Origin: Pachyseris speciosa | Taxonomy: Eukaryota > Cnidaria > Anthozoa > Scleractinia > Pachyseridae | Length of the DNA stretch: 64,000 bases | NCBI GenBank assembly: GCA_016490735.1 | Contig: JAEMWC010001432.1 | Span: 70,001-134,000 of the forward strand | Reading direction: 5' to 3' | In this document: positions 1 to 14,300 of the stretch, piece by piece | How the letters are laid out: each line of letters starts with the position of its first letter | Numbering within the stretch: position 1 is the first letter of the stretch | The notes under the pieces: model-generated | Database searches by the model: none | Seen by the model: only the letters and a program-made list of their open reading frames with translations | Told to the model about the DNA's origin: nothing | Position numbers and translations under genes: made by a program

Positions 1-379
1 GCACAAAGAAAATTTACTGCAGTGAATGACAATAGATAAAACGTGCAGAAGAAATGTGTTTTCTAACGCGCTTTTTGAACCACGTTAAGGCAAAAGTTGT
101 ACGTATGTTTTGCGTCTGCGTTGGCCGCTTATCTCTGAGCAGTACTGTAATAATGAAATAAATACTCTTTTATTCTCTTCTTGTTGTGGGATGCTTTGCA
201 AGTATTTTATATCAACTGCAACTACACTATTTGCGGGGCAGACGTTTTTCAGGGATAATGAAACAAATTACATTTAGAAATATCATAAACTGGACGTACC
301 AGATTACAGATCCCAACTACCAGGAAGTAAATCAGCTGGTCGCTTACAAACATGGCTGAGGAGTTTAATTTTGGTGTTC
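1..379. other. LARP4 3' side, no exon recognised
   Basis: No splice-bounded open frame continuing LARP4 could be recognised between base 1 and the last assigned exon at 988. The next LARP4 exons are presumably further left. Confidence 0.4.
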
Positions 380-382
380 TAA

Positions 383-821
383 AGGCTGGTTTTCACTAGC
401 GACAGAGTTGGAGTCGGAGTCATAAGAGTTCTTATGACCCACTGAAAAATTGAAAATCAGAGTCATAAGCAGAGTCATAAGCTTGATGGAATCAGAGTGG
501 GAAGAATCAGAACATTTCCATTTTATTCTGATTCCACTTATAACTCCATCGCTTGTGATCCAGTGAAAACTTGATCTAGATTGTCGGAATCGGAAGCAGA
601 AGCACCAGCCAATCACAACACTTGTTCTCACACTCTTGGATTACAGTTTGATACCAAAATAGTGCTTGCGGCTCCGACATTCTAGTCTTCACTAGATCAT
701 GAATGATGGAGTCATAATGGAATCACTACATGTATTTTGCTTTCATTTCACTAGATCATAATGCTTCACACCACTGATTATGACTCTGTCTCCGACTCTG
801 TCACTAGTGAAAAACCAGCCT
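383..821. mobile_element. MITE, PIF/Harbinger-like (TAA target duplication)
   Basis: Terminal inverted repeats of about 44 bp begin AGGCTGGTTTTCACTAG and end CTAGTGAAAAACCAGCCT. The element is flanked by TAA at 380-382 and 822-824. A 3-bp TWA duplication is the hallmark of PIF/Harbinger elements. The 439-bp body has no coding capacity. The same TIR type occurs at 34259-34508. Confidence 0.75.
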
Positions 822-987
822 TAAGAAACAGCTCCAGTTAGCAGTCAGAATGGGCCTTGAACCTCAGTGGGACCTCCTAAATTGAAGTCCAGGGACCTCA
901 AACCACTCAGCCTTGTGGTGTAGGGGAAATAAATGGTTCTCCAGAGTACTCCTTTTAATTTCTAATAATATCGACTTAAATGGTTAC

Positions 988-3900
988 CTTGGTCGGTTAT
1001 TTCCCTGGAAATTGTGGCGTCCGCTATTTCCTGGGCCTGCAAATGCAAAGGCAATAAATTGAAATTGTTAGTCATTTTGATAATATGCAGCCAAAAAGTT
1101 GAAACAAAGGTATACCAAGCTATGTAAGTGTGTACATGAACATAAGTGTTAGTGCTAACAATGCATTGTAATTTTAGCAACCCAGTAACCTTTTCATGAT
1201 ACTGTAACAAAATTATGAGGATCTGCAAGGGAAAACATTCTCAGCTTCAAGAAAACGTCATAAACAAATTTTCTCACTAAATACTGATGACCAGAAGATT
1301 GTCTATTTGAGTTTTGTGTGTTGTGGGGTTGGTTTGAAACGATTCCTGATAGTTTTAAGAAGATTGTCTATTTGAGTTTTGTGTGTTGTGGGGTTGGTTT
1401 GAAACGATTCCTGATAGTTTTAGTGGGTATCATTTTCCTTGAAATAAATATTAATGCTATACAGAGTCCATTTTAAAGGCTGTTTAATTGATTAATGGGC
1501 TTGTTGTGTCTGTGGTTGAAAATTCCTATGCCGTACAGGGCTAAAAAAGTCCAAAAGGCAGAACTATCAATGTTGTTAACCTTGAAAGACACATGTTCAG
1601 AGAGCAAATACAAAGGACATGTCAATCAGCACATACCAACAAGATTCAGTGGTGGATGAGGGAAGCCATCGGGGTAACCTGAGGGCTGTTGGCAAACAAA
1701 AATCAGTTTCATTTCGTGACTTGATGGTTACACAACATTATATAATAACAAAATCAATGCATGCGCTCTGATTGGTCAATCAGCTATGGTTTATTGTTCC
1801 AGTAAACTCATGGAAATTTCGTGCGTCTTATGGATTATTATATAAAAGCAACATACCACAAGTTTCTATGGTTTAAAATCTGATAAACCACTTGGGACAT
1901 TGGAAGAACACTCGAAGAATCCGTAAATCACTTGCCTGCAGCTCATGGTTTACAAATTCTTTGAGTGTTCTTCCAACATCACACATGGTTTATCAGCCTA
2001 TAAATCATAGAAAGTTGTGGTATATTGCTTAATTTACTAGAAGTGACCTCAATAAATTTTAGTTAATTCTGCCATTGATGCTTGAACGTGAAAACAGCCA
2101 GCTGTAATGATGTTATAAATGAATAAAGGTACAAGCTTACCATGTTGGGGTCCTGGAAAATAGGTTGAGCAGCAGGAGGCCAGGTGGCAAGCATGTTTGG
2201 TGAAGGATAATAAGAAAGTGCCTATCAACGACAAACCACACAACTGATTACAAAATACACACAATAATAATTGTTCAATGCACTTTAAATGGCGCACGCT
2301 CTGATGTTGCTTTAATTTGAAAGCTCCTTGACCTCCTCAAGCACCACCAATAAGGATTATTAACCTCTTGCTGGAATGATATTACACATCAATTTGCCTA
2401 ACTACAAAATGATTGTTTTGTTGAGTGAAAATCAACCTTAAAATTTCACTCAAACTGGATAATCGAGGTTCGACTGTAAGGTATTTTACCTAGTTAATAA
2501 AGCAAACAAAAAATCATCATATTTATTTACTAACGAGCAAACAATCTAATTACATCAGCTAGACCTTGCCAATCTCACAGCACCTTCCTGATTACGTAAG
2601 TTTTTGGTCCATTTTTTTTTTACCGTGAAAGTCAAAACACCGTGAACACTTTGATTTGATTTTGACAGGTCCATGACTATTACCCTGTAGTTTTTTCATT
2701 ATTAGTTTAACCTTGTGTATTTATGGAAGCAAAGAGGAAATTTGAGTGACTTTAAGCCGCAGCTACATGAGCGATTTTTTGCTCGCAACGGTGACACATT
2801 TTTTTTCGGTGGTTTTGGTCATTTCATTACAGAGGTTTTGTTTAGTTCTGGGTCTTAGTTCATCCCTTTGAAAAGATGGTCCTTGGCAACACAAATTTTT
2901 GGAAGCATTCATGCACCAATTAGACAGCCAGTTATTTCACGCAATGTGCACTTGATGGAATTAGTGTTCAGCATGTTAAGCCCCAGCTACACCTTGTAAC
3001 ATTGTTAGAAGAACACGTCCCAACAATGTTGTAGGAACGCTTCTAACAATGTTGAATGTGCACATAACATTTTTGGAAACACATCACTTCGGGGGTCTGA
3101 CTTCAACAATTTCTACCTCTACTATTAGGCTCTCGGGCCCTTAACTCTGATTGGTCTTTGCAATACAACATTGTTGAAAGGGCGGCAACTCGCTTCAACA
3201 TTTGTTGTATGTTGGAGAAAATATTTGATCGAAATCAAAACATTCTTCCAACGAAAAATGTTGAACAAACTTTGTCAAACTTGCATGCTACACATTCTAA
3301 CATTGTTCATCCAACAAATGTTGTTGTAAATTTGCTGGCTACAGTCAATAATTTGTCCCTTACTTCACACTTGTACTTCACTGGGAGTTCTCTAGCAGGC
3401 AAGGTTTGCTGGTAGTTGCTACCTAATACTCTAGACTTTCGAAAAAGTCCTTTCTCCTATTTAATATGGTGTCGGATGAAGGACTTTTCATACTTGACTG
3501 GCACCAATTTTAGCAACCCAAAAATGGGTCGCTGTCCTTAGACCAATCAGAGTAGATCTTTGGGACCCTCAGGGATAAAGTTGACAATCAAAAGTAATTA
3601 TGAGCAATGAAACATGACTTGCAGTTGAAATTCCAACATGGAGTCGATTGCGAAAGCAATAACTGATGCTGTTCTTCCAAATGAGAGTCACGCTACTTCC
3701 CATTTTTGGCGCGAAACGCAACTGAAAACCCTTCAAGCAAGACAAGTCGACCTCTCGCGACTTCATCACTTGCTCAGCCGCTTCACGGCCTTGCTCCTCT
3801 CGGCTTTTTTGCTGTGAGACTCGAGAGGTCGACTTGTGGTAAGTCTACCTAATACTCCTGCTATGCTGCCAACTACTACAAAACATTTTGACAGGGCTGG

Positions 3901-5622
3901 ATTTTCTCTTTAACAGTAGGAGTGGCTGAATCTCATCACAACATGCAGCAAAGATTTGCTCATACCTGTGTACCATTGAAAACTGTGCTCACAGGGGGGA
4001 ACTGGAAATGTTGCTGGTTGTAAGTAGGTTGCTGATCAACAACTTGTTGCTGATAACAAAACAAAAGGTTTTAGTTAAAACACTAAGACAACAGACAACA
4101 CAAAATTAAAAACAAGAAGATGCAGACAGCTTGAACTCAGGCCATATTTAACATTAATTTAATGCTAGATGTGTTCAGCTGTATATTTTTCTTGTGTTTC
4201 ACATTCATTCATTCAAGTTCATTTGTTGTAAGCTAACTCCAAGTACGACCCTATACCAAAAAAATTAAAGATTTAGTATTGTGGGCTCTTAATAACTTAC
4301 AAGCAGGACAACAGTAAACTGATGACAGAAAACATGGAGGGCAATCGCAGACCCTGCCTTTTGGCCCAAGTAATAAACAAATAAACTAAAACACAAAGGA
4401 ACAAGAAAACTGAGGCAACCAAAACACCTATCGAGCCACAACACAGATCACGGAGCTGTTATGGATTAAACTTGTTTCTGGTTTAACATTTTAGACCAGT
4501 TTAATTTTTATTTTCCTTTACCTTAAAATTACTAAAATAATCTGGAACAAAAAAGATAAAAATCAACCTGGTTTAAAAACCATTAAGCTAGGAACAAACC
4601 TAAACCAGTACACAGCCATTTTACTCCATTGCACTAACCTGTCTAAGTCCATTTTTGGGTACATAATTACTCTGATGGATTGGTTTGGCTTTTATTCGTG
4701 CCTAAAACAAAGATGTTGTGTGAACAGATTAAACATCAGTGACAGTAAGCTGTAGATAAAAAGCATCAATCACCTGACAGAATACAGAAAGGTGAGAAAG
4801 CCATCATGACCATTAACGTCATATTCAAAATGCACAATACCTACCATAATTGGCTTGCCTCTAAAAGTCTTCACTTCTTCTCTAAGGTATCTGTATGCCT
4901 GTAAGATGAGTTGTAAAGCTCCAGTAAGTTGAAAGCCTTCACATATTTTGTTGCTGCAAGCAAAGTTGCTTACCTTTTGGGCATTTTCCTCTGAATCAAA
5001 CTGCACATACCAGTAGTTGTTATGTGCAAACTCAAGGTTGGTCCAGCTGGGGCAGTTTTCCCCAGAAAAGAGGGCTTTTACATCCTAAAATGAATTGAGA
5101 AAAAAATAAAAATATAATCAACTTCTGGTACAGAGAAACAGTCACTTGGCTTCATAAGAAGACAATCCAAACACCTTTTTAATGGCCAGGGGGAATGCTG
5201 CATAGGGATTAGGGTTAGCTAACTTTGGGGGAGGGGGAAACCCTGTATAGGGATTAGGGTAAGCTAATTTTGGGGAGGGGCAAACTCGGGGCCAGTTCCT
5301 GAATGGTGTAATAAATCTGCCTTATTCCAGGAATACCGTTTGGTATAAGGCATATTTATCCCTGGAATAGAGTTATTACACCTTTCAGGGACCGGCCCCA
5401 GATCGCATGTGACATACACATTACCTCGATTGGGGTTGACTCGGGAATCTCTCTCAGCACCACTATACATCGTTTAACATTTGGTCGGACCTTTTCACCA
5501 GAGTCATCAACTTGCAGGTTTGGTGATTCTGTAACAAAGGTGACAGCAAGATTTCTGAGTTGAACAAGTTCTGTGACAAGTTAGACCTGAACAGGGTTGG
5601 AAAACTATTACAGACCTGACAC

Positions 5623-5656
<34 letters not shown>

Positions 5657-8333
5657 TGATGATGGATGATGGATGATGGATGATGATGGATGATGGATGA
5701 TGGATGATGGATGATGGATGATGATAATAGCCAGGAGAGTGCCACCTCCCCGTGAGGTACCTTGGCAGCTTGAGACATCTCAGGCTGTTAAGGCTCGCCT
5801 CAAGACGAGAAACTGGAGTGCCCCAGGGCCCGACAGGCTCATAAACTACTGGTGGAAGCGTGCGCATGCGCTTCATGACGGAGTCACGTGGGCATTCATG
5901 GCGATCTCTGAGAGTGAAGAGGAGTACCCTGAATGGTTCTCCGAGGGCAAAACAAGTCTTACCGAAACCAGGAGATTTCTGCAGTGAAAATCAGCGGCCT
6001 ATAACATGCTTGAACAACATATACAAGTGGTTCACATCCTGCCTGCAGAGCCCTATGGATAGTCACTTGGATGAATTTGCTCTGATGGAGGGACAACGGA
6101 GAGGCGCCAAAGCTGGCTGTAGCGGCACAACAGACAATCTCATGATAGACAGAATGGTGACTCTTGACTGCCACAGGGGTAAGAGAAACCTAAGCATAGC
6201 TTGGGTAGACATTAGGAAAGCCTATAATTCGGTCATCCATACCTGGTTGGCAGAAGTCATGTGGATCCATCGCTTTCCTAAGTGGTTATGTAGAACAATT
6301 AGTCATCTCGCTGCTAGCTGGAATACCAAGATTGTTGCTGTCACGAAGCAGGGACCTGAGATCTCCCAATCGATCCGGTTTATCAAGGGGTTACCCCAAG
6401 GCGACGCCCTCTGTCCACACCTCTTTACCTTGTGTCTAAACTCAGTAGCCTGGCTACTAGGTGCCACCGAGGGATATAGGCTTTGAAAGCCTATAGACAC
6501 AAAGGTAACCCACCTGTTATATATAGACGATCTTAAGGTTTTTCGCGTCGACTGAAGCCAAGCTGAGCAGAGTTTTGAGGTCTGCTAGCACCGCCATGCA
6601 GGATATGGGCTTACATTGGAACCCCAAGAAATGCAATGTCCTACATGTCAAGAGGGGCACCCAAGTGCAAGATGCGGTGGGGACAAAGCTGGACCAGTCA
6701 TCAGTGGTTGAGAGTCTCAAGCCAGGGACCAGTTATAAGTTCTTAGGAGTTCAAGAAACAGTGACACAAGATGAAAAGCTGGCCCTTGAATGTGCAGCCA
6801 AGGTGTATCTGAGAAGGTTATTGGTGATATGGTCTAGTCCTCTGTCAGATATTAACTGCGTGAGAGCCAGCAACCAGTTCGCAATGCCAGTGCTAACCTA
6901 TCTGATGTGGACTCAACACTGGCCAATCACAGAACTGTGGGTTATCAACAGAGAGGCTAGAAAGATCATCTGTGAAAACGGTGGGAAGCATCCCCTCAGC
7001 TCGACAGCGGTGATGTATTTGCAAGAGAGAAAGGCGGGCGTGGCTTGCGCTTGGTTGAGCGTGAATACAAGTTGACCAAGATCAAGGTGGCAATGAAGCT
7101 TTGTTAGAGCATGGATCCCTCTATGAGGGAAGTGTAACAGTTCGAAGAGAGGGCAGTAGAGAAGGGACACATGTCGCTGATGAAGGAAGCGTACAAGTTT
7201 GCCGAGGAACTGGGCACAAGCTTGTCTCTGGAGTACCCTCAACCATCATGCCGGTCTGTGAGCGATCCTGAGACGGAGATCAAAGGGTCAAAAGTGAAAG
7301 AACACCTTAAAAAGGCAGATATGGAGAAGCTGAAAGAGAAGATCAATGAGAAAAAGTGGCACGGACAGTTCCTGCAGGCTAGATGGTAGGACTGTGAGCT
7401 AAGTCAGAGCGGATGCTTTGCCTGGCTGCGTGATTGGACATGTGCTCCTACCCATACCATCGCTGGCGTAATGGAGCTTTACGAGCAGCTCACGCCCACT
7501 AAGGTGTACACCGTCCACAAAACAGGTACAACACAGGGCGACGTCACATGTAGACTGTGTGGGAAATCTCCTGAGACTCTTGTGCATGTGTTAGCGGGGT
7601 GTTCTGCTTTGGCCCAGTCTAAATACCTAGAGAGACACAACGTAGCACTGAAAGTTCTCTTCTTTGAGATGGCGAGGGAACTGGGGCTAACTGATTCAGT
7701 TCCTCCCTGGTACTCGTGTGCAGTGCCCAAACCATACGAGTCACCTGAGGCACTAGCGTTTTGGGATGTCCCAGTTTATGCGGAACACACCATCGTCAAG
7801 GCTAACAGAGTGGATGCTCGATTTGTGGACCACAAGAATAAGGTGTGGGCTGTAGAGATGTCCTGTCCGTGGATGGAGCATCGGGAAAAGAAGTCCGAGG
7901 AGAAGACAGTCAAGTATGGGCCTCTGCGATTCAAGCTGAAGAAGCAGTACCCAGGCTATGACATAGAACAATGCAACATCATCATTGACGTGCTAGGGGG
8001 ATGGTCAAGGGATCTAGACCTGACAATGAGGAAGCTCTTTGGCAGCAGGGGCTATGACGTATTGAGAAGGATGCAGAAGGCTACCATCTTGACTTCTCTC
8101 AACATAGTGAGAACTTTCAAAGCCATGGTCTCTTGACTTTCCAAAAGGGATTGGCATACGTGCTCAGTACAGTTTTAGTATCGGATACCTTTAGATTATT
8201 TATTAGATTTTTATCTTTTATTGTATATTTTTTTAAAGCAGTAGTTTTCTTTTAATAGTTCCTTTAGACTACATAGGTTACGCTGTGCGCCCTATGTTTT
8301 ACCATTTTAGCATCCATATGTTTGTCAACTGCC

Positions 8334-8398
<65 letters not shown>

Positions 8399-11300
8399 CA
8401 CTTTATTTAAGTCTCAAATCTATTTAGCCGAGCACAGATGCTCTACTAATTGGGGAGACTAAATCAAATCAACTCTAAATAAATCAAATCAAATGTCGGT
8501 TTTTGGGGAGAGGGGAAAACTGGAGTACCCGGAGAAAAACCTCTCGGAGCAGGGTAGAGAACCATGATCGGCACAAGCTGGAAATACAGACTTCAACGTA
8601 AACATAGACAGTATAAAATACACACAAAGTACCAAGTTCAGTACAAAATAACTAACATAAACTAAAACACCGTAAAAACTCTTGTATAAGCCGCATCTTT
8701 TTGTCACCATTTTGGGCTCGAAATCATGGGTGTCGCTTATATACGAGACCATTGCTTTCAGAGGGAGTAAACTGGCTTGTATGGGGTCACAAATAGCACT
8801 AAAAACCTTCAGCAAATAAAGATTAAACACACTGAAACCTGTTGTCGATCATTGCTTTTGGTAGAAATGGTCGCTGCTAAAGGAGCCATTTGTACTGTAT
8901 CTCCAGGTTCTGAACCTGAATCTTGCTTGCCATTTGTTCTTTCAAGCGTTTCATTTGCACTTCACTTGAGCAGCTTAACCCTTTGCCGACGGACGTTTTG
9001 TATGTCTCTTTTGCAATTTCCAGAGGGTAGGAGGTCAAATCGGTCCAGTTATCCCATATAAGGGGTTAACAATGAGATTTTGTTGGTCCAGAAGACCAAA
9101 GGCTCTCATCTTTCCTGTCATGCATGTCACACCAGCTGTCGCTTGTTTAAAGCGATCAACTCCAGCTAACAATTTGGTGGGTATTTCATTTATAAGTGTG
9201 TTTTTCAAGCCATTTTCCACCTCAGAAGACCCCTGCCTGGCATCATAAAGCTGGGTTGATGGGTAGAGGCAATCCTTTGAAAGAAAACAGAGGTGAGAAG
9301 CAATTTCACACAAAGTGGGCCACTTAAAATATTTGAGCGAGTGATGGCAAGTTTTGTGAGTGGATTCCGGGACCTGGCATGGCAAATTTTGGCGAGGTTT
9401 GACTTGTAAATAATGTAATCAGTGCAATGTTTTGTCAGCAGGACCGGGTGACTCGACACTTATACAAAACATGTGAAATGGAAATCGGCAGACTTCCATG
9501 CTGCTGTTTGGTGAGAATATCCCAGAATTCCTCTGGGTCACAAACGTGAAAATTACAGACAGTGAGAGCAACTGAAATCAATTAGCATCCACATTGCGCT
9601 AAAGTGAGAAGGAGAAAGTGGACCAAATTGCAAGAAGTGGAGTCAAAGTTTGCTGCAAATGTAGAGTTTTTGCTTCAACAGGAATTTTTGTATTAAAAAC
9701 TTCAAGACAAAGTAGCATATTTTTTGTGCTGTCTGAGGGCATTTTTAAGTTTTCCAACAGAATAAATGGTCATTTTTGATGAAAATTGGGAGTTTTGGTC
9801 AACTGATCATTTGGCAAAATAATGGCTTATTTCAACCTTAGTCCGGGATTTGAGAAAGTTGCAGATTTTCAAAGCATCGATCCATTTGGAACAATATTTT
9901 GTATGAGGCAAAAGGCTGATCATTTAGTTGCCCTTCATTACTTGCATGACATGTTTGTCCACAAGTTTTTCTCCGATTGATGGCTTCCATATGGCTTTAT
10001 AAACATGATATCCATGCACAGCTCATGGAAAGCGAACCTTTCCATGTGACTCAGCCCAGACTTCCCTCTGTAAATGACTGCATGGTTACTAAGCAAATGT
10101 TTTGTATCATTCTCCTGTGCTTTATTTTCTTTCAAATTTCATTGTTTTCATTTAACTGTAGACTTAGACAATAAAGACAACTGTTGTTAGTCCCAGGAAT
10201 TAGGGAAATCGATTTAAGATAAGCTTTTAAAAGGTATTTTAAGAGTTGATCAACAACTTCTTTTGGTCGCTGCAAATACACAGCATTAGATTTCGTCAAC
10301 TTTATCATGTTTTATCACAAACAACTGAGAACAAACAAACAACTGTTTTGCCAGAGTGCTTTTTTCAAGTTTTGATTTTTTTCCCTCAAAATCATGATTG
10401 AAATTTGGGGGTGCGGCTTATCTAGGAGTGTGACGACATATACACAAGCTTTTTCAGTTATGCAGTTACTGTTTCAAAGTGGGCTATTCCCAATGAATAT
10501 CAATATTTTTTTTTATCTTAAGTTAAACAATAGCAACAACATGACCCAGAACACTGAAAAGTATAGTTTCTTCTCACAGACAGGCATTCCATACAATTGA
10601 AGAGCTTTCAAGATTATCTTTGCTTTAACTCAAATGTCGCTTCAGTCTTTAAAGAAGTTTTACAAACTTCTGAGTTTTTAAATGAACTAAAAGTAATGTA
10701 CTGTGAAAAAGGGCCTCTTGACTGGATTCTGGTATGAATGACATGGAAAACACAGAATTGTAACAATGGTTTAAATATCACTGGCATCAACAAACACGTT
10801 CTCATTACTGTTCATCATATATTTCTCATGATAGTAGTTGGGAGAATAAACTGTCTTTTTAAACATCAAGATACACCATCTTCACTTCTGTTCTTCTCAT
10901 GGCATGCAGATTTGATCAGCTAGTGATATGGTAAAGAGAAATATAATGCTGCATGGTATTCACCAAGGTCATAAGGCTTAATACACACATGAACATGCTA
11001 TTGACCCTTTGTACAGTGCAGTGCAGAAATAAGCGTCCTACGCACACGCAAAGGGCACGCACGTTTCTTGTGTATATGCGTCTTGAAATGCGCATGTCGA
11101 CACGTGTATTTGATGTGCGTGTTTACTTTTGTTATTCAGGCTTATACTTTTGCTTTGTGGTTCATTGTTCCGCAAAACAAAAGACAAGTTACCATCACAC
11201 AACAAAATTGAATATTTAAAATCCAGCCTCAAAACGCCGGAACATTTGATGAAGAGATCAATGTTTTATACTCGATGATAAACCTTATCTTTCTTGATCA

Positions 11301-14300
11301 TCTTCAGTGGATCTTATTTACTTCGCTCGTTACCGCGAAAAAGGAAAAAGACGAACCCATGAAAAAACAACCGAAGATACTGCGATTACAACTACAATTT
11401 AATTGCTGTTTTGTTGCCGCGGTGTCTTGTTTTTATTAAATATTCCACTTGCTTCGAGCTTTCACCACCACTGAATAGCGACGAGTTCGACTGGCTTTTT
11501 TGATGCGAAACCAGTGCTTCTAACGAACCGACACCTAGGGGAACAGAAACGCTTCCAACACCTCCCGATTTGCTGGTTGAACCACTAGCATTAGCTCCGC
11601 TCATCTCGCCGCCGCTTATAAACCACCGTTGACAAGAGAAAAATCTTGACAAATACCTCCACGAAACCGCGAGTGAAAAAGAATGATCCTTGTCACTTAC
11701 TGTAGAACCCCGAAACACAAATAGAGACCGCCAGCGAGTACTTCCAACATGTTTATTCTTCGAGGTCACAACACACTATACGTCATTTCCGTCACCAGTT
11801 GTTGCAGTGCACATTGAATGAAAGCGGTGTGATGAGGCCGTAAATCTCCTTTGCCAAAAATGTTAGTTTTCCGACCGTTTCAACAGAATTCTTGTTCAAT
11901 TTGGCTAAAAAGTGAAAATTCCAAACCATATACGAAAAATGAGGCCTTTTCATTGAATTTCATGTTAGTTACAGGGAATCGAAAAATTGAGCCTAAATCA
12001 GTTTCCTCCCTTTACTCTTCTTGTACTGTCAGCCAACCTTTTGTAACCGTGTGCGCCCACAGTACTTTGGTTCGCGGTACATGCAAATAAACATTGCTGA
12101 AACCGTACCAGAAAGAGACAAGATCGGGGATATAGAAGGATATGGTAGCAGAAAACATTCACAAATCAGAAGGATTTTATTTTGACAATCTTTATCGTAC
12201 AAAGTAAACATATTTTGGAATTAACAAGGTGAGACTTTGTCGTGTATGATCGAACAGAACTCCTCTGCACCCTGTGTGACCACTTCATAAAAAAAATCGC
12301 CACGAGGCGACGGGCAATACAACATTCAAAAGCTCAAATTACTGGTTGCCTAGCACGTGACAAAAATTTGCCGATGCGAACGCACGTTCGGTTTGATAAA
12401 GCAATAATTTCCACAACAGTCGTATTTGACTTTCAGTGAAAGTAAATGTGTTTTGATTTCTTAAATTCTTTTGTTCGCAACAAAATGGATTTTGATGCAA
12501 GACGCATTCCAAGGCTGTTTTGTAGCAAGCGAATTGCCTCGTGAGTATGTTGATTCTTGTCTCTTCGTGTCGCTCTACTTTTGAACTTGACTCTAGCTCT
12601 AATTCAGCGACCAATTCAGCCAACGATTTCGCTGTTAATAGCCGTTGCCTAATGGATTAAAAGCCCAATTGAAAATAACAATAAAATAAAAACAATAAAG
12701 GAACAATGACCTAGCTCATACATACTGATGAGCATTGGTGTATGCGCGCATTTCATGCGCATGTGAAATACGCAGACGTGTATGCGCAATTTGGGTAGAC
12801 GCCTGTCATATGTGTATTTTGGGTCGCTTATTTCTGCACTGCACTGTAATGCAATGCACCTGCATTGTGACTGTGGAGAGGAGATCAAGAGCTGCACTTC
12901 TGCACAAGGTCAGTTCACAGTTCCCTTACCTCTCATAACATCCTTGACCAGCTCAAGGTCACTTGTCAACTTTTTAACCTGCCAAATGAATAAATGACAA
13001 AAATTAGCAAAAAGTTGTGTGATATTTCAAACAGCATTATTCTTAAAGTGCCCCTTACCCCCAAATATTTTTTTGCTTGAAATGCATTGTGCCTTTTTAA
13101 ACCAAATCTTGACTTTTTTTACAGAGGGTTTTCACATGACGTCATAAACAATTAAATTCGAAAGGAAACAGACTTTTGCATTTTTATCTTCATCAAGTAA
13201 AAGACACTTTAGAAATGTATCTGCTTGCAGGTTTTCAGCTCAGTAGCTTGCTTTGTTTTGAAAATAGAGCAGTTTGAATGTTAGAGTTTTTCACAGTGTG
13301 TGACATAAAGATGTCTGCTCACAAGCATGTCACTTACATGAAACCATTGATTCACCGTGTTTTTGAGGTTTGAAAAGCCAACATGGTAAGAAAAGCATCT
13401 ATGGCCTTGCGCACGGTTTTGGTTACCACGCGTAAACAACCCTTAGTATTTGACTTTTGCCCTAAATTTTGTCGCTAGAATGCTAACTATTTCAATTGTC
13501 GCCTACAGATCCTTAACACTTATCATTTAAACGATTCAGGCCCACCTTTCCAGTTGACTTAAGTTCGCGTCATTTTAAGAAAACATGGAAATTGTCTTTA
13601 CCACTTGCACCTATATTGTTTACTTCTGTCACATTTGAGGACAACTTTTGCATCATTTATCAGCGTTTTGATCGTGCAAGAAGCGTGCATTTGGTTGGTT
13701 CGTATCGTTTGACAGGTAATTTCAAATGTGCGTTTCTTTCGTTTCAAGAGTTTGGCATCGTGCGTTTCTATCATTCCAAACGTTTGGTTCGTTTCAAACG
13801 TTTCGGAAGGTTTCAATCAATGTTTACGCTGAACCTCGCACCGAAAATTAAAAGCCATTGAAGATTTTCTTCGCGCCCCAGCTCCAAAATATAAAAAAGA
13901 ACCAGTTTCAACGTGAAATAGAACATAACTTAACTCAGAAGCTTTGATAACACAGGGCACAAGAATTGAAGTGCTAACTTTTGCTGCTGAAGTTAAGCTT
14001 AGAAAATTTTTAAGACGCTGGGAATTTATATTTTCATTCTTAATGAAATTTGATCAGCGAAGAAATCTGCCGCCTTGGACGTGACGAATGTTGTTGACTC
14101 TTTTTGTGTCATAGCGATTGTAATGTTTGGCAAAGCATTCAATCTGTATTTCTTTTACTTAACTTACCTGTTATTAAACTTATAACATTTTGATCGACTG
14201 CCTCGTTCAAAGACAAAAGAAATTTGTGTGACGTATCCTTTGGGATTTCCTTAGCGCCATTCCGATGTGACAGAAAATGTACATTCAACAACAAAGCATA

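Noticed and set aside
2985..3340. CRISPR-like array, because of repeated AACATTGTT
   Set aside because: Spacing is irregular, the units occur in both orientations, and the context is a eukaryotic intron with inverted-repeat elements.
5463..5876. 137-codon leftward open frame with poly-His run
   Set aside because: The His run is only the GAT microsatellite read on the other strand, and the frame begins inside LARP4 exon 7 in a wrong frame.
9035..9385. Transposase gene at 9035-9385 (minus)
   Set aside because: No DDE or DNA-binding motif could be recognised, so it is left as an unrecognised open frame within a possible element.
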